NCBI RefSeq assembly: GCF_910592395.1
Contig: NC_088312.1
Location: 10,664,001-10,728,000, forward strand
Origin: Lineus longissimus
Lineage: Eukaryota > Nemertea > Pilidiophora > Heteronemertea > Lineidae
Reading direction: 5' to 3'
DNA length: 64,000 nucleotides
In this document: positions 1 to 11,100 of the stretch, piece by piece
Position numbering within the stretch: position 1 is the first letter of the stretch
Layout of the letters: the number at the start of each line of letters is the position of its first letter
The notes under the pieces: generated by a model
Seen by the model: the letters and a program-made list of their open reading frames with translations, nothing else
Told to the model about the DNA's origin: nothing
Databases searched by the model: none
Translations under genes and position numbers: made by a program

Positions 1-3000
1 CGAGTTTATGAGAGGGATCATCGGGTGCATGAGCGAGTACAGGAAGAGTTTCGTATTGAAGGTAGGTCCCCGACATATTTCTCTCCTGAGCTTCGAGTCA
101 TAGTGCTCTTTCTTCATAATAAGTGTTTGTTAACATAGATGGCTCTTCAGTTTAAAAGCATTCATTTTCATTTCAGAGTTGTTTTGTACACGTATTTACA
201 ATAAAGGCCTACTCTGTTTGAAAATTTGAAGTTGAATTTGAATTCGATATTTTTAATTGTTTAAATGCGTTCTGAATGTAAATTTCAGCAATGCCGTTGT
301 GTAGTCCAATATACAAATATAATAAATGGCAAGTTTCAATGAATTTGCATGCATAAATACTGCACTATGGCAGTGTTTATTTCTATTCACCTGTGCAAGA
401 AAATCCAATAAACACAACGACATAGGTGTGCCAGAGGTTTTATATTCTTGGTATTTCAATCAGCAACCTTTCCAACAGCCACGAGTCACTCTGTGGAGGT
501 AATCAGACCCGCCAACTGGCTTGACATGTGACATTATTAGGCTCCTGCAACCAATAGTTATCTGCAGTTGCCTCTGACACACAGTCAGATTGATTGGAGA
601 GCAATCTACGAATGGCTGGACGACTTTTAAAATACCTTCAACAGCGTCTTCTAAGCACGCAAAGTGTCACGATGCAGATCTTATAAAGTGCTTCATACTT
701 GCTCAAAGCGCTCACAGTCATTTCCCAGCCTAATTCAGAAACTTTTCTGTAGAAACCAAGGAGAACACATAATGTACTACACTTGGACATTTCAAGCCAG
801 TTGAAAAGTTCCCAGGGGCACTGGCCGATCCTTGAACCGGTGACCTTCTGGTGGCCAGTCCTCCCCTGTGCCACTGCCCCTCCCAAATAATCAAAGAAGC
901 AGTCTGCATGAAATGAAAGGTCGTTCCCGGAACTCGGAGTGGGACCATCAGTGGTTGTGAGATGTCACTCGGAAAACGTACACCGGCTCTATTTGAATTG
1001 TGACATTTGAAACTGAGGGTTAAAATTATGTAAGAAATAGGTGACGTGAATGAACTCTTCCTGCCCCCAAATCAGTTTTATCAGTTTAACTCTAACTCTT
1101 GACATGCGTCAACTTATAACTGGACAAGAGACTCCCTTGTGGGAATCAATCAGATGTCTCGTTAGGGCTCTGCTTTAAATATGTCGGGGTCTACGTGTGG
1201 TAAACTGCCTAGTTTTGCGGATATTTTATTTTTGCTGGTTTTGCGAATAACCACTATACGCAGAATAAAAAATGCGTGGTGTTATGTAAACGGAAGCCCA
1301 AATAAAAATCGTGGAATTCATTGATCAGTTTATAAAGACATTTTCCGTGAATCAGAAAAATACTAAGTAGGCGTGAACAATTTGCAGTTTACAGTATCAG
1401 TATTGTTTGTGTTATGTCTGCGCCATTGACATCCCTCGTGAAAAACATGCATCATCTTTCTCATTAAAATCATGCTGTTGTCTTATGAGTCAGGGATGTA
1501 TTCCCTTTCAGCTGTCTGGTGAACCATTCCCTTGTGAAAATTTGTATCGGGTTTAAATCTATATATTAAGGCACGATCTTTTGACCCTTAGTATTGTTGT
1601 TATGTTGTATTGTTGTTATAGTTGTTATGTCAAGAGCAAGGATGGGATGGGTTTTTCGACTGGCGGCCACCAAGAAATATATTTAAGCTCTAATTTCATT
1701 TGATAAAGATCAGGGCCTTCAAAATACTATAAACAGCCTGTTCAGGTGCCAGCTGAACCAGGGGGCCACCAGAAAACCACCCGGCTGCACCTCAAAAAAC
1801 GTTTTTGTTTTTGACTTCCTGATCTTCCTGATTTTTAACTGAGAAACATATGGCAGATAAACAAGTCTATTGTTTGATTTTCTACATGTTTTGAAATCTT
1901 GCTATTTTCACCTTTTGAATACTGTGTAGACGGTATTAAGCTGGTTGAAGGGCTCCTGTACAAATGGCCTATGTCAAACATACATGTACTTGCCAAAACC
2001 GGCTAAAGACATAGTATCTCGACACCATGAGAGATACAATGATGGGAGTGGTATCAAAATGAAGCTGACAAATTTAGCTGTTTGAAAATGTGGATAAGTC
2101 CATATGCCTACTCAGTAGGCATATGGACTTATTAGTAGTACTGACTAATGCCTAGGACTAATTACCCCACATACCGGTACGCGTTTACCAATTTTCTGAA
2201 AGACCACAATTCTCATCTATGCTCTTTACCAGAAACTTAAGGATAGAAAGAATCTTGCCCAATGTTGTATTGACCTGCTTGTTCATCTCCAAATCTATAA
2301 GTCTCTATAATCCATATCTATTGTAATTTCAGGCTTATCGCAAAATTGATGCAAATAAGAAAGGTCTCGTCACCGAGAGTGATATCAGGAAATTCTATAA
2401 TGCAAGAAAACATCCTGCGGTTATATCCGGTAAGAGATTCTTTCTTGTGCACTGATTTCTTTTAATCCATTCGCCTCCATCATTGAACGCCTATGCCGGT
2501 TTTTTTATATATATGTAAATTTATTAATCAATCTTATGATTAAGAGGAGGCATAAAAAAAGGCAATATGCTTAACGCTTATGCCCCCTCATTACACTCTT
2601 TACAAATTACATAAAACACAAGATGGACAACTGTAATTGACCGAGGTCAGATATCACAAGATATAATGTGCAGAGATAAATCTGCGTGTTCTTTCAATGT
2701 AAGTTTGAACTACTGAAAATATAGATATATTTGTATCATGGGAGTAAGCCTCGTTACCAAAAAGAAAATCCTGTACAGTATACGGTAAAATTCTAGGTGG
2801 AGGAAATCTATCCTCGAGTTCAAGTACCAACTGATGCCTATGCCGGTTGTTTACCAGGATGGTTTTGTCCATAAAAATAAAATGACCATGCTATGCAGAC
2901 ACAAGAGAAAACTTGCTGTGTTTGGCCGATTTCCGATTATTGCAACAATAAACCTACCAAATGAAATTTGCCAAATTCCATTTCACAGCTGCAATGATTT

Positions 3001-3301
3001 ACTTGCCCATTCCTGATTTTCGCCTCAATTTGTTCCTCGCTGTCAAAAACTAGATCTTGATTTTTTTGGCAATTCAGGCGTCCCAAATATGACCATACCC
3101 ACTCATCATATTCTTCTCTGGTCTTCAGGTGAATCAACAGAGGTGGAATTACTCAAACAGTTCCTGGCGTCGTTCAGCTTCACCCAAAAGAAGGGAGAGA
3201 TCACATTTGTAGAGTTCGAGGAATATTATGAAGGGCTAAGTCTTGGCATACACAGCGATGAAGACTTCATCAATGTGTTGAAGAATACGTGGGGACTCTA
3301 G
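1..3301 (+). CDS. CAPS2: Calcyphosine-2-like EF-hand protein, last three exons (5' part outside window)
   Basis: Three exons join in frame: 1-61 (cut by the window edge), 2333-2429 and 3129-3301, with GT-AG introns of 2.3 and 0.7 kb. The first exon reads EFMRGIIGCMSEYRKSFVLK. The second contains an EF-hand-like stretch (DANKKGLVTESD) followed by a KHPAVISG motif. The third ends with EFEEYYEGLSLGIHSDEDFI and NTWGL before TAG. The order KHPxVISG, then FEEYYEGLS, then a terminal xxWGL is what I recognise as the C-terminus of calcyphosine-2, an EF-hand protein whose role is poorly defined. Only about 110 residues are visible, so the number of working calcium sites cannot be judged. A possible polyadenylation signal AATAAA lies at 3639-3644. 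The family call is strong; the orthology is inferred from the tail only. Confidence 0.85.
787..900 (-). mobile_element. tRNA-derived SINE-like fragment
   Basis: Read on the minus strand, this stretch has a box A-like GTGGCACAGGGGA followed at tRNA-like spacing by a box B-like GGTTCAAGGATC, in a context suggesting a decayed tRNA-head SINE. It lies in an intron of the CAPS2-like gene. The 3' tail and target duplications are not clear. Confidence 0.4.
2094..2132. repeat. Near-perfect 39-bp palindrome
   Basis: Two 19-bp arms (first arm ATAAGTCCATATGCCTACT) flank a single central C, inside the CAPS2-like intron. It could extrude as a cruciform or be the remains of a short inverted-repeat element. 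No neighbouring feature explains it. Confidence 0.9.
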
Positions 3302-3638
3302 GTCAGGCTTGTACAGTTTGTAGCATGATGCATGTTTTTTTTGGGGGGGGGGGGTTTGAGGCAGGCTTCCAAAGAATTGCTGAGAGTTTATTGCAGGGAC
3401 CGCTGTGATGATACCATAAAGTACCTTAGTAAGGGTCTTTTCAGAAAGTACTGGTACATGTCATTTGGGACTGATTGAGCAGGAGAATTGCTGCTCTAGA
3501 ATATTCGAGTGCCGAGTTATTTGAGCACTTAACAAGTGCTGAGGTTCACGTGGTGGTTTGCTTTTGTGATTGATACCAATGTGTTTGTTAAGTGCGACAG
3601 AAGTTATGCCAAAGAATAAGCACCTTTTAAGTTCTAGA

Positions 3639-3644
3639 AATAAA
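3639..3644 (+). promoter_or_regulatory. Candidate polyadenylation signal of the CAPS2-like gene
   Basis: AATAAA lies 338 bases after the stop codon of the CAPS2-like gene. It is the nearest canonical hexamer I saw on the plus strand. Its use is inferred. Confidence 0.45.
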
Positions 3645-5535
3645 CATTACTTAACTCTCCGCCTACCTATCCTGTATGGGATACAGGGTGGTCCTTCCCA
3701 CATATTATGTTATCCCACCTACTCTAATTATCTCGCTGATATGTAATCGAATCGACTTCACTATTTCACGCTGGTCTCTTTTGAGACACCACCCCACAGT
3801 TCAAATGGAAGGATGTCTTAAGGGCCTCTTCTGTTAAAGAATTGAAAAATTGAACTTGAATTTGAAGAATGCCAATTGTGTTAAGGTGTACTTAATATGA
3901 ATTACCACAACATCATTGTGTAGGCAGATATATGAATAATATAAGTGCTAAGTTTCAGCGAATTTCCGGGCATAAGAAAAAAAATAATGTGGTGATGTAA
4001 GTGTGGCTTTCATATTGCTTGACAACTGTGGCTAAAGTGACCTCAGTCTTCAAAAACTTGTGATGTGTCAATATATAGGTGATGGGTCCAGATTTCCCTT
4101 TTGATGAAAATGTGCTACCCTCTCTCTGATGAATGAGATGTTGTTTGTATGCATTGGCCACCAAAGAGTTAAGAATTCCTAGCAACTCCCCCTTCTTTAA
4201 TGAGGAGAGTTAGATGGCTAATGTAATATCATGAGCTAATTTCTCGACAGTGTCAAATTATTGAAGCACAAGTGTTTCTATTTTAACGAATTGTGAAGGT
4301 TTTGTGCAAGATTTTAAGGTCAACTTGTGATAAACAACAGCTCAAATTAACCCCTGTGAAGTGTATTTTAAGTACAAATCTATTTAGATTTCAGAAAATG
4401 GTTTTAAATACGAACTCTAGAGCCACTTCCTTGGAACAATAACATGGAAATTGGATGATATTTTCTGAACCTAAACAACACTTAATTATTTGAATGTTAT
4501 TCAGTTTGACGTTTAATTGGATGCACCCTTTGTAACCAATCAGTGGTCTAAGAAATATGACACCGACCAAGTACAGGGGTTCCAGTTCTGCAAAGCCAAT
4601 GACCACTGGAGACCTCAGGAAAAAGGTAACTTCTTCTCCATTGACTGAGGCCAGTTAAAATATACCAATGGGTCCTGAAAAGGCCTTAAAGGAATTCCTC
4701 CATGGCTGGCGAGTTAAGTCGTGCCATTTAGCTGGGGGTACAGTACATCCCCACATTTTAAACTGGGCTTGGTTGAGGTCTCTTAATACCTGCACCAGTG
4801 GGAGGAAAAGTGAAGTCAACCCTGGGGTCTTAAGGTGTTAATTATTATCCTATTATCACCATGACTCCTATGTGAGGCGGTGTGGCCTATTTCCAGTTGT
4901 CCAGAAAGGTCAAAATCCTATTTCCATTTCTGTTCTATATTTTACTTAAGGCGTTAAGATGCATGCTGCTTAGATTCGTGAAGTTATAAGATATTTTATG
5001 TAATTTGACATTCCATTTCATCTCCTGTATAAACCAATTTGTAAAATACAGTGTCGGAGAGTTTTATTTTTCAATGAAAGTGATTTCCGTCCGTTATTGA
5101 GACACTCAGTTTTACAATTTTTTTTTATTTACATTTTGACCGTCCATGATTTTTCGTCTTAGGAAACACATCCTCGCCCACAAAGGATTGGCAGAAGGGC
5201 AAAGGTTAACTGTCAGATATCCCCCAGTCGTATATTATGCATACCATAATGTGTGAAGCATGACAGTCAAGATATAATATATTGATGCTATTTGACCGTT
5301 CAACGGCGCTTGCACAAAAGGCCTATCTTACCTCTAATTGCCCTGTGTGTGATAAATCCGCCTGAACCAGTTGAAAAGCTTTTCACTGTCAGCTGAGAGG
5401 TTGAAAATGATATATTTGCTTGGGCAAGTGAATGAGTTAGTCATTTTTAAAGCAAATTATTATGAAGCTTGAGGACAAATGGAAGGAAATAGAGAGAAAT
5501 TTGAGAAATTGATGTGTGGAGAATATTTAGTATAG
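3645..5535. other. Intergenic, no gene recognised
   Basis: AT-rich unique-looking sequence. Short open frames on both strands have no recognisable protein motifs or coherent splice partners. Confidence 0.5.
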
Positions 5536-5537
5536 TA

Positions 5538-5715
5538 CAGTAGAACCTCTCTATTAAGGACACCCTTGGGACTGACAAGTGCTGTCCTTAATAAAGTGGT
5601 GTCTTGATTAGAGAGGTCAAATTGAATGGAAACAACCAATTTGGGACCAAAACTAGTGTCCTTGATAGAGAGGTTGTCCTTAATAGAGAGGTGTCCGCAA
5701 AGGGAGGTTCCACTG
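5538..5715 (+). mobile_element. TA-flanked MITE, copy 1 (178 bp)
   Basis: The element begins CAGTAGAACCTCTCTATTAA and ends GGTTCCACTG, with TA on both sides (5536-5537 and 5716-5717). The interior repeats the phrases 'ctctctattaaggacacc' and 'ggtgtcc' in both orientations. TIRs of the type CAGTRGAACC and TA target duplication fit a non-autonomous Tc1/mariner/pogo-type element. At least seven related copies occur in this window. No transposase is present. Confidence 0.8.
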
Positions 5716-5766
5716 TACATGTCACATTGTATGAGTGGCTTAGCTGGATCATTCACGTAGATCTAC

Positions 5767-5942
5767 ATCTGGAACCTCTCTGTTAGTGTTAAGGACACCC
5801 TTAGGACTGACAACACTGTTCTTATGATAATAAAGGGTGTCCTGATTATAGAGGTGGACTTCATTTGTATAGAAATGATCCATTTTAGGCCAAAGCCACT
5901 GTCTCTTATAGACAAAGGTGTCTGCTAAATGAGGTACTTCTG
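5767..5942 (+). mobile_element. Diverged MITE, copy 2
   Basis: It has the same overall layout as the preceding copy (GGAACCTCTCTGTTA... to ...GAGGTACTTCTG) but many substitutions. It sits about 50 bp downstream of copy 1 in the same orientation, suggesting an older insertion or a local duplication. Confidence 0.65.
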
Positions 5943-6111
5943 TATAGAAAAAGAATTGAAGAAATTTACAAGTCCTCTCTAATATAAAATTACATCTTTG
6001 GTGCTGTATTTTTTAAAAATCAATTAATGTGTATTGATAGTACTTGTGTATTAGTTTAGGTATGAATCGGAACCACAAACATTTCCTTTTACTTGGAGCA
6101 AAATACATTTA

Positions 6112-6288
6112 CAGTAGAACCTCTCTATTAAGGACACCCTCGGGACAGACAAGTGCTGTCCTTAATAAAGAGGTGTCCGGATTAGAGAGGTCAAATTGAA
6201 TGGAAACAGCCAATTTGGACCAAAACTAGTGTCCTTAATAGTGAGGTTGTCCTTAATATAGAGGTGTCCGCTAACGGAGGTTCCACTG
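6112..6288 (+). mobile_element. TA-flanked MITE, copy 3
   Basis: It is close in sequence to copy 1 (starts CAGTAGAACC, ends GGTTCCACTG) in the same orientation. A TA dinucleotide precedes it at 6110-6111; the right flank reads TT. Confidence 0.8.
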
Positions 6289-8545
6289 TTATATTTTTTT
6301 GTCAGTGTTTATGTGAAGTTCTGATTCTTATAAAGATCTGAATTTCTGAAATGGTCTTCACTAACTTCTGTATTTTAAATGTAAATTAAATATAGCGTAC
6401 TTACTTTTAGTTGAGTAAAATATGGCGTATGTGTTCAGTTTGTTAACGTTGTCCGATTGGTACATGTCAGGCAATGTACATATCATTAGGAATGTATGAA
6501 ATACTATTTGTAATAAAATCTTGTCTAAACAACTGTTTGTATTCGTTATTCATCCATGGGAGGAAGACTACATTCTGGGACAAGCATAACACGAGGGATT
6601 TGCATTTCTGCCGCACAGGTAAGAAAGAAAACCCTGTCTCCATGAAGTATGTCAGCTGAGACACTTTAATCCATCTTCTTCAAAGCCATGCAACAACTTG
6701 ATAGGACAATTTTTCAGGGTGACACTGTGTCATGTTACACCTCGCCTCATCCAGGTGGTAACAATGAGGGACCATCTCAAAAGTACTTAGAAGGCAGTGA
6801 TGAAGTGTATTTTCACAAGGGGGACGGCATTGCCAATATCTGGTTCAGTTTCACTTCTTAAAAAAATCATTGACTTCATAGATTTTGTTTGAACTTTCGC
6901 TCTTGCCTGTTATGTTTTGTTCACATAACTGTGAAATTAACAACTTGCAAGTAGTTTAGCATCCTGAGATTAGTTTTTTGCTATACTCCTACCTCGTTTG
7001 AAATATCGAGAGGGGGAGTATATCAAAAATCACTGGTTACGTCAGGATGGTAGTTTAGTTGCATTTGAGATAATTTTCACTTCTGGAATGAAAAATTAAT
7101 CACCCTGTTGGCTGCAAGGCTAGTTTTGTGACAGTCCCTGAGTACTTGCTGTCCGGCCTCCCTCACTAGAAATATGATATGCTGATTACTCGAAATGTTA
7201 ATGACTAGCGTCAAGTTACAGTGACATCTCGCTCGACTAAAATAGTCCCATTAAGTTTTGACCTTTCCATTTTAGGTCTCATTATCAGCATTGTTCAGAG
7301 AGTTCTTTAAAATAAGAATATTTCTCCATGTCATTGTTTTGAAATTGGCAAAATGGAACTAATCAGATTAAATGTCAGCGAAAGGTCATTTAAATTGTCC
7401 ATTTTTTATGCTTCACACGTCATCAGGGTATTTGTGACACCGCCGGTGCCCCCCCCGCCTTCCTGAAATACGAACGAAATCACGTCGTTACAAATTCATA
7501 GTATTCCGACCCGACCATATATACTCTCCCTTTAATCTGACTATTCTATCACCTGATTATCCCGCCAACGTGGTATTTCAAAAGGGTTCTAAACTGTATA
7601 TATACAAGAATATGAACATCTTGACCCTCAAGCCTTGGATCCAATCCGCCGACCCCGACTCCGTTACACAAACATGAGGGGAGACTGTTCAGAATGGAAT
7701 ATGAACTAACAGCTAATTTACTGAGTTCCTTTCAATATCGTCGTCTGGTAATCAAAATACTGTCATCATGGAAACTGTGAGTCCCTCTAAACTCCTCTCC
7801 TCGCTATGCCGATCTGGCAGGCGTTTGGCGTCGGTATCCCTTCTTCCACAGAAGAGAGATTGTCCCACACCGTTGATAAATCGGCATCGCTCTTCACCTG
7901 TTTCACTGGTTTCGAAATGGTACGAGTGCTTTGCGTACAGCCAGGTTTTGGCCGTGCATTTTCTTAGATTTTCTGGCCAAAATCATGGTCGCCGTACAGC
8001 CAAAGCTAATCTTCCATTCCTCCACGGCTAAAAGGAAAGACCGCCAATGCCCAGAGAAAGACTCTGGTTATATGGACAAAGTGGAACGAAATTGCTTGAT
8101 AGGTCAACGAGGATCTTTGCAGGAATGATGACCGGTCAAAAGATGCACTTCTGCGATTTTAACTTGAAAAAGAATATCTTACAGCAGGCCCAGTTAATAG
8201 TCTCCAGACAGACAACATCCAAGCCGCTTGGAGTGGTGGCAATGATGAGGTCGCACTCCATGTTTGCGGCGGTCTAGGACGTGGAATATACGACTTCATT
8301 AGTTCTGTTTTGAAAGTGTTCTAGTTGCTAACGATTTTGTTCATCGATTTGAAAAAGGACCATAGGCAGGAGCTGCACGAATGTGAAATTTTTAAAACAG
8401 AAGACCGATATGCTTATGTAAATTGTCAACACCAAATAATAACAAATTTATTGGAACATCAAAACATACATTTATACACATGGAACAATGTAAGACCAAC
8501 AATAGATAAAGACAAGTCCATTCTTGATAGGACTTGCCTATTAAC
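6289..8545. other. Intergenic, no gene recognised; one dispersed repeat
   Basis: About 90 bp at 6960-7050 recurs at 23090-23177 (see that entry). An 87-codon open frame starts at 7768 with a reasonable ATG context, but it has no recognised domain and no clear splice partner, so I do not call it a gene. Confidence 0.5.
6960..7050 (+). repeat. Dispersed palindromic repeat, copy A
   Basis: Shared with 23090-23177 almost base for base. The core contains ATACTCCTACCTCG ... CGAGAGGGGGAGTAT, an inverted repeat around an AT-rich centre. This is a small repeat family of unknown type. Confidence 0.7.
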
Positions 8546-8552
8546 ATGAACT

Positions 8553-9215
8553 TGCACGGGTCCATACCTATATGTCCCAGTACCCATGTTTCCCGGTACC
8601 TATGTGTCCCGGTACCTATGTTTCCCAGTACCTATGTCTCCCGGTCACGTCCCGGGCAGTAAAAATGCGATTTTAGGATTAGGCCGATAGTCATGATAAA
8701 GTCATGATAGTCGGCCTCATAAGTAAATTTGACTGGCCTTTTTGGTTACTTGAATAAAAACAATGGTTTTTCCTCAATCTAATTTTGGACCCAACACAAT
8801 TTCAAGGTAGGTCTATGAGAGATTTGGAAGTCAAGTGAATTTGGTTTTGTTCCTTGAGGCCCTTTGATGTTTTTGGGTCAGGGCGGGGGCCGTTTTTTTT
8901 TTCTTATGGACACTAACTTATGACGCCGACTATCACAACTATATCTTTTTGATACCCCTTCGTCCTTACAAATAGCAAAGAGCCGAAGCATATCGAAAAC
9001 CACTGGTGCCGAGGATGTCATGACAATAGGCCTATTAAATCCTAAAATCGCGTTTCTTGTACTGACCGGGACACATCGGTACCGGGACACATAGGTACCG
9101 GGACATATAGGTACCGGGACACATAGGTACCGGGACATATAGGTACCGGGACACATAGGTACCGGGACATATAGGTACCGGGAAACATAGGTATGACCCC
9201 ACTTGCACTACACAT
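8553..9215. mobile_element. Foldback-like element with 16-bp minisatellite arms
   Basis: The left arm, about 8553-8710, contains tandem TATGTxxCCCGGTACC units. The right arm, about 9000-9215, contains the reverse complement as ACCGGGACACATAGGT-type 16-bp units. Outside the units the arms still match inversely (GCACGGGTCCATACCTA against ATAGGTATGACCCCACTTGC). Inside them, GCGATTTTAGGATTAGGCC matches GGCCTATTAAATCCTAAAATCGC. The central 300 bp is unique. Long inverted repeats built from tandem subrepeats are typical of foldback transposons. Target duplications were not identified. Confidence 0.6.
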
Positions 9216-9537
9216 GCTTTGAGTGTACAAGTAAAGTGGCTGGAAAAAGGACATCGTTGACCTCAAATATCAAAATGTCGGTCCGATCTCATTCTCATCT
9301 TCGCCAGGGGGTCAAAAGCGATATCTCTAAAGTTTTTAAAGAAAAACAGGACTTGAGCATATATGGGCAATTTTATTAGTCGGCATTGATTCTTTTTATA
9401 GATTCAGCGCTGGAAGAGGGTAGAGAGACTGATGGTTACAACGACGTATATGATAAATAAACGGTTTCAGCAAAACTGCCGTTTTTGCTATAAATATCCT
9501 AGCCCTTTAGTGGCAATCAGAACAAGTTCAGATTCAA

Positions 9538-9772
9538 ATCGCGCACCAAATAATTATGAAAGCGAGCCCTTCGGCGCCGACAATTTTCACAGCGATCACG
9601 CACCAAATAATTATGAAAGCGAGCCCTTCGGCGCCGACAGTTTTCACGGCGACCACGCACCAAATAGTTATGAAAGCGAGCCCTTCGGCGCCGACAGTTT
9701 TCACAGCGATCACGCACCAAATAATTATGAAAGCGAGCCCTTCGGCGCCGACAGTGTTCACAGCGATCACAC
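9538..9772. repeat. 57-bp minisatellite, about four copies
   Basis: The unit contains GCACCAAATAATTATGAAAG followed by CGAGCCCTTCGGCGCCGACA and GTTTTCACAGCGATCAC. Because 57 is a multiple of three and the unit lacks stops in several frames, both strands stay open and give repetitive 19-residue peptides. I treat this as a non-coding minisatellite: no start, splice site or domain supports translation. Confidence 0.8.
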
Positions 9773-10106
9773 GTGGCCAGGTATTTACTTGGCCTCCATA
9801 TTAATTTTGTGAAGAACGTCACCAGTGTTGTGCAGTATCTGTTGGCTGACTTATCTTTGTTTACGCTTGTTTTGCTGATTTCGGTGTTGGTTGGTGAAAA
9901 AAGGCAAACATTTCGTAATGAATGCCTTCTTCCATCGTCGATATACTGATGATGTTATTCACAAATACGTAACACAAGATACAGATACAACGAATACATT
10001 GTACTTCGTTTCGAGCCACATTGTAATAACATTTCACGCCATATTAAAGAGGATATCACAGGTCTGATACAGCCTATGTACAAAACACGACGGTTGCCAA
10101 CTCTCA

Positions 10107-10520
10107 GTGCCAAATCAAAACGGCCAATGAAAGTAATGCAGGGCCTCGTGTGAAGACACATGCGCGACAAAAGTCAAAGATGGCGAAATCTTAATAACTT
10201 CCAAGTTCCACCTCACCACATATTACAGGCAGATACGATAGCAGTTTGGGTCATCATTCTCCTATCAAGGAGTTGTTAAAATGATGAATAAATAAATAAA
10301 ATAGATGAATAAAAAAAGAAGTCGGCCAATAAATCAAAATGGCCGATGAAAGTAATGCAGGTCTCGTGTGAAGACACCATGCGCGGCAAAAGTCAAAGGT
10401 GGCGAAATCTAAATAACTTCCAAGTTTCACCTGACCACATACATGCATGTATTTATACAAACAGACACGATAGCAGTTCGGGTGATCATTCTCCTATCAA
10501 GGAGTTGTTGAAATAATGAA
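10107..10520. repeat. Diverged tandem duplication, two units of about 230 bp
   Basis: The segment from TCAAAACGGCCAATGAAAGT (about 10107) to TCCTATCAAGGAGTTGTT is repeated from about 10336 with scattered substitutions and a small insertion. The duplication is older than the 1.38-kb array further right. Confidence 0.75.
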
Positions 10521-11100
10521 TAGATTCAATAAATAACAAAGAAGTCAAACGCGATGCGATTCTCGTAAAGTTTACAATCAATTTCGATTTTATGATATCG
10601 AGATTGTTCTTCGTTCTCTCAGTGGCAAACTGGCGCACTTCAGTTCACAATGGAGCGGAGTGATTGTCTCAAGGATTACGCATATAGCCTCTCACACTTG
10701 CACATATAACATGAAGTCTATGCCCAATAAAAGTTAATGATATCGTCATCTACCGCGGAGGAGAGATGCATCCGTTTCCAGTGGCAGCGCATGTACAGAC
10801 AGAGTGCAAATTACCGGGCAAAACGCTAAGCAGAAGTGGGTAGCGATCACTCTCCAGTTCTATCATAGCCACGCCATTTTGAATTGTGATTCAGGTTCCG
10901 TAAATGGAAAAGTGGCCACAGAACTCCATGTTTAGACACCAGCGAGTTTAACAACAATACGTATTTCATCCTCGAAGCAAAAGGGCTTCAAAAGCTTGGG
11001 AGGAAGGACCTCATGTCAACTAAAACGCAAATGGTGTTTTAGCGAAGACAGTGGCGCGCGAAGTCATCTGACGACGAGATTTCCAGCATTGATCAGTTTT

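Noticed and set aside
8553-9215. CRISPR-like array from regularly spaced ACCGGGACACATAGGT units
   Set aside because: The units are directly adjacent without spacers and mirrored in inverted arms, and the genome is eukaryotic.
9432-9822. Repetitive 126-codon protein and overlapping minus-strand frames
   Set aside because: Open only because the minisatellite period is a multiple of three; no start context, splice sites or domain support it.
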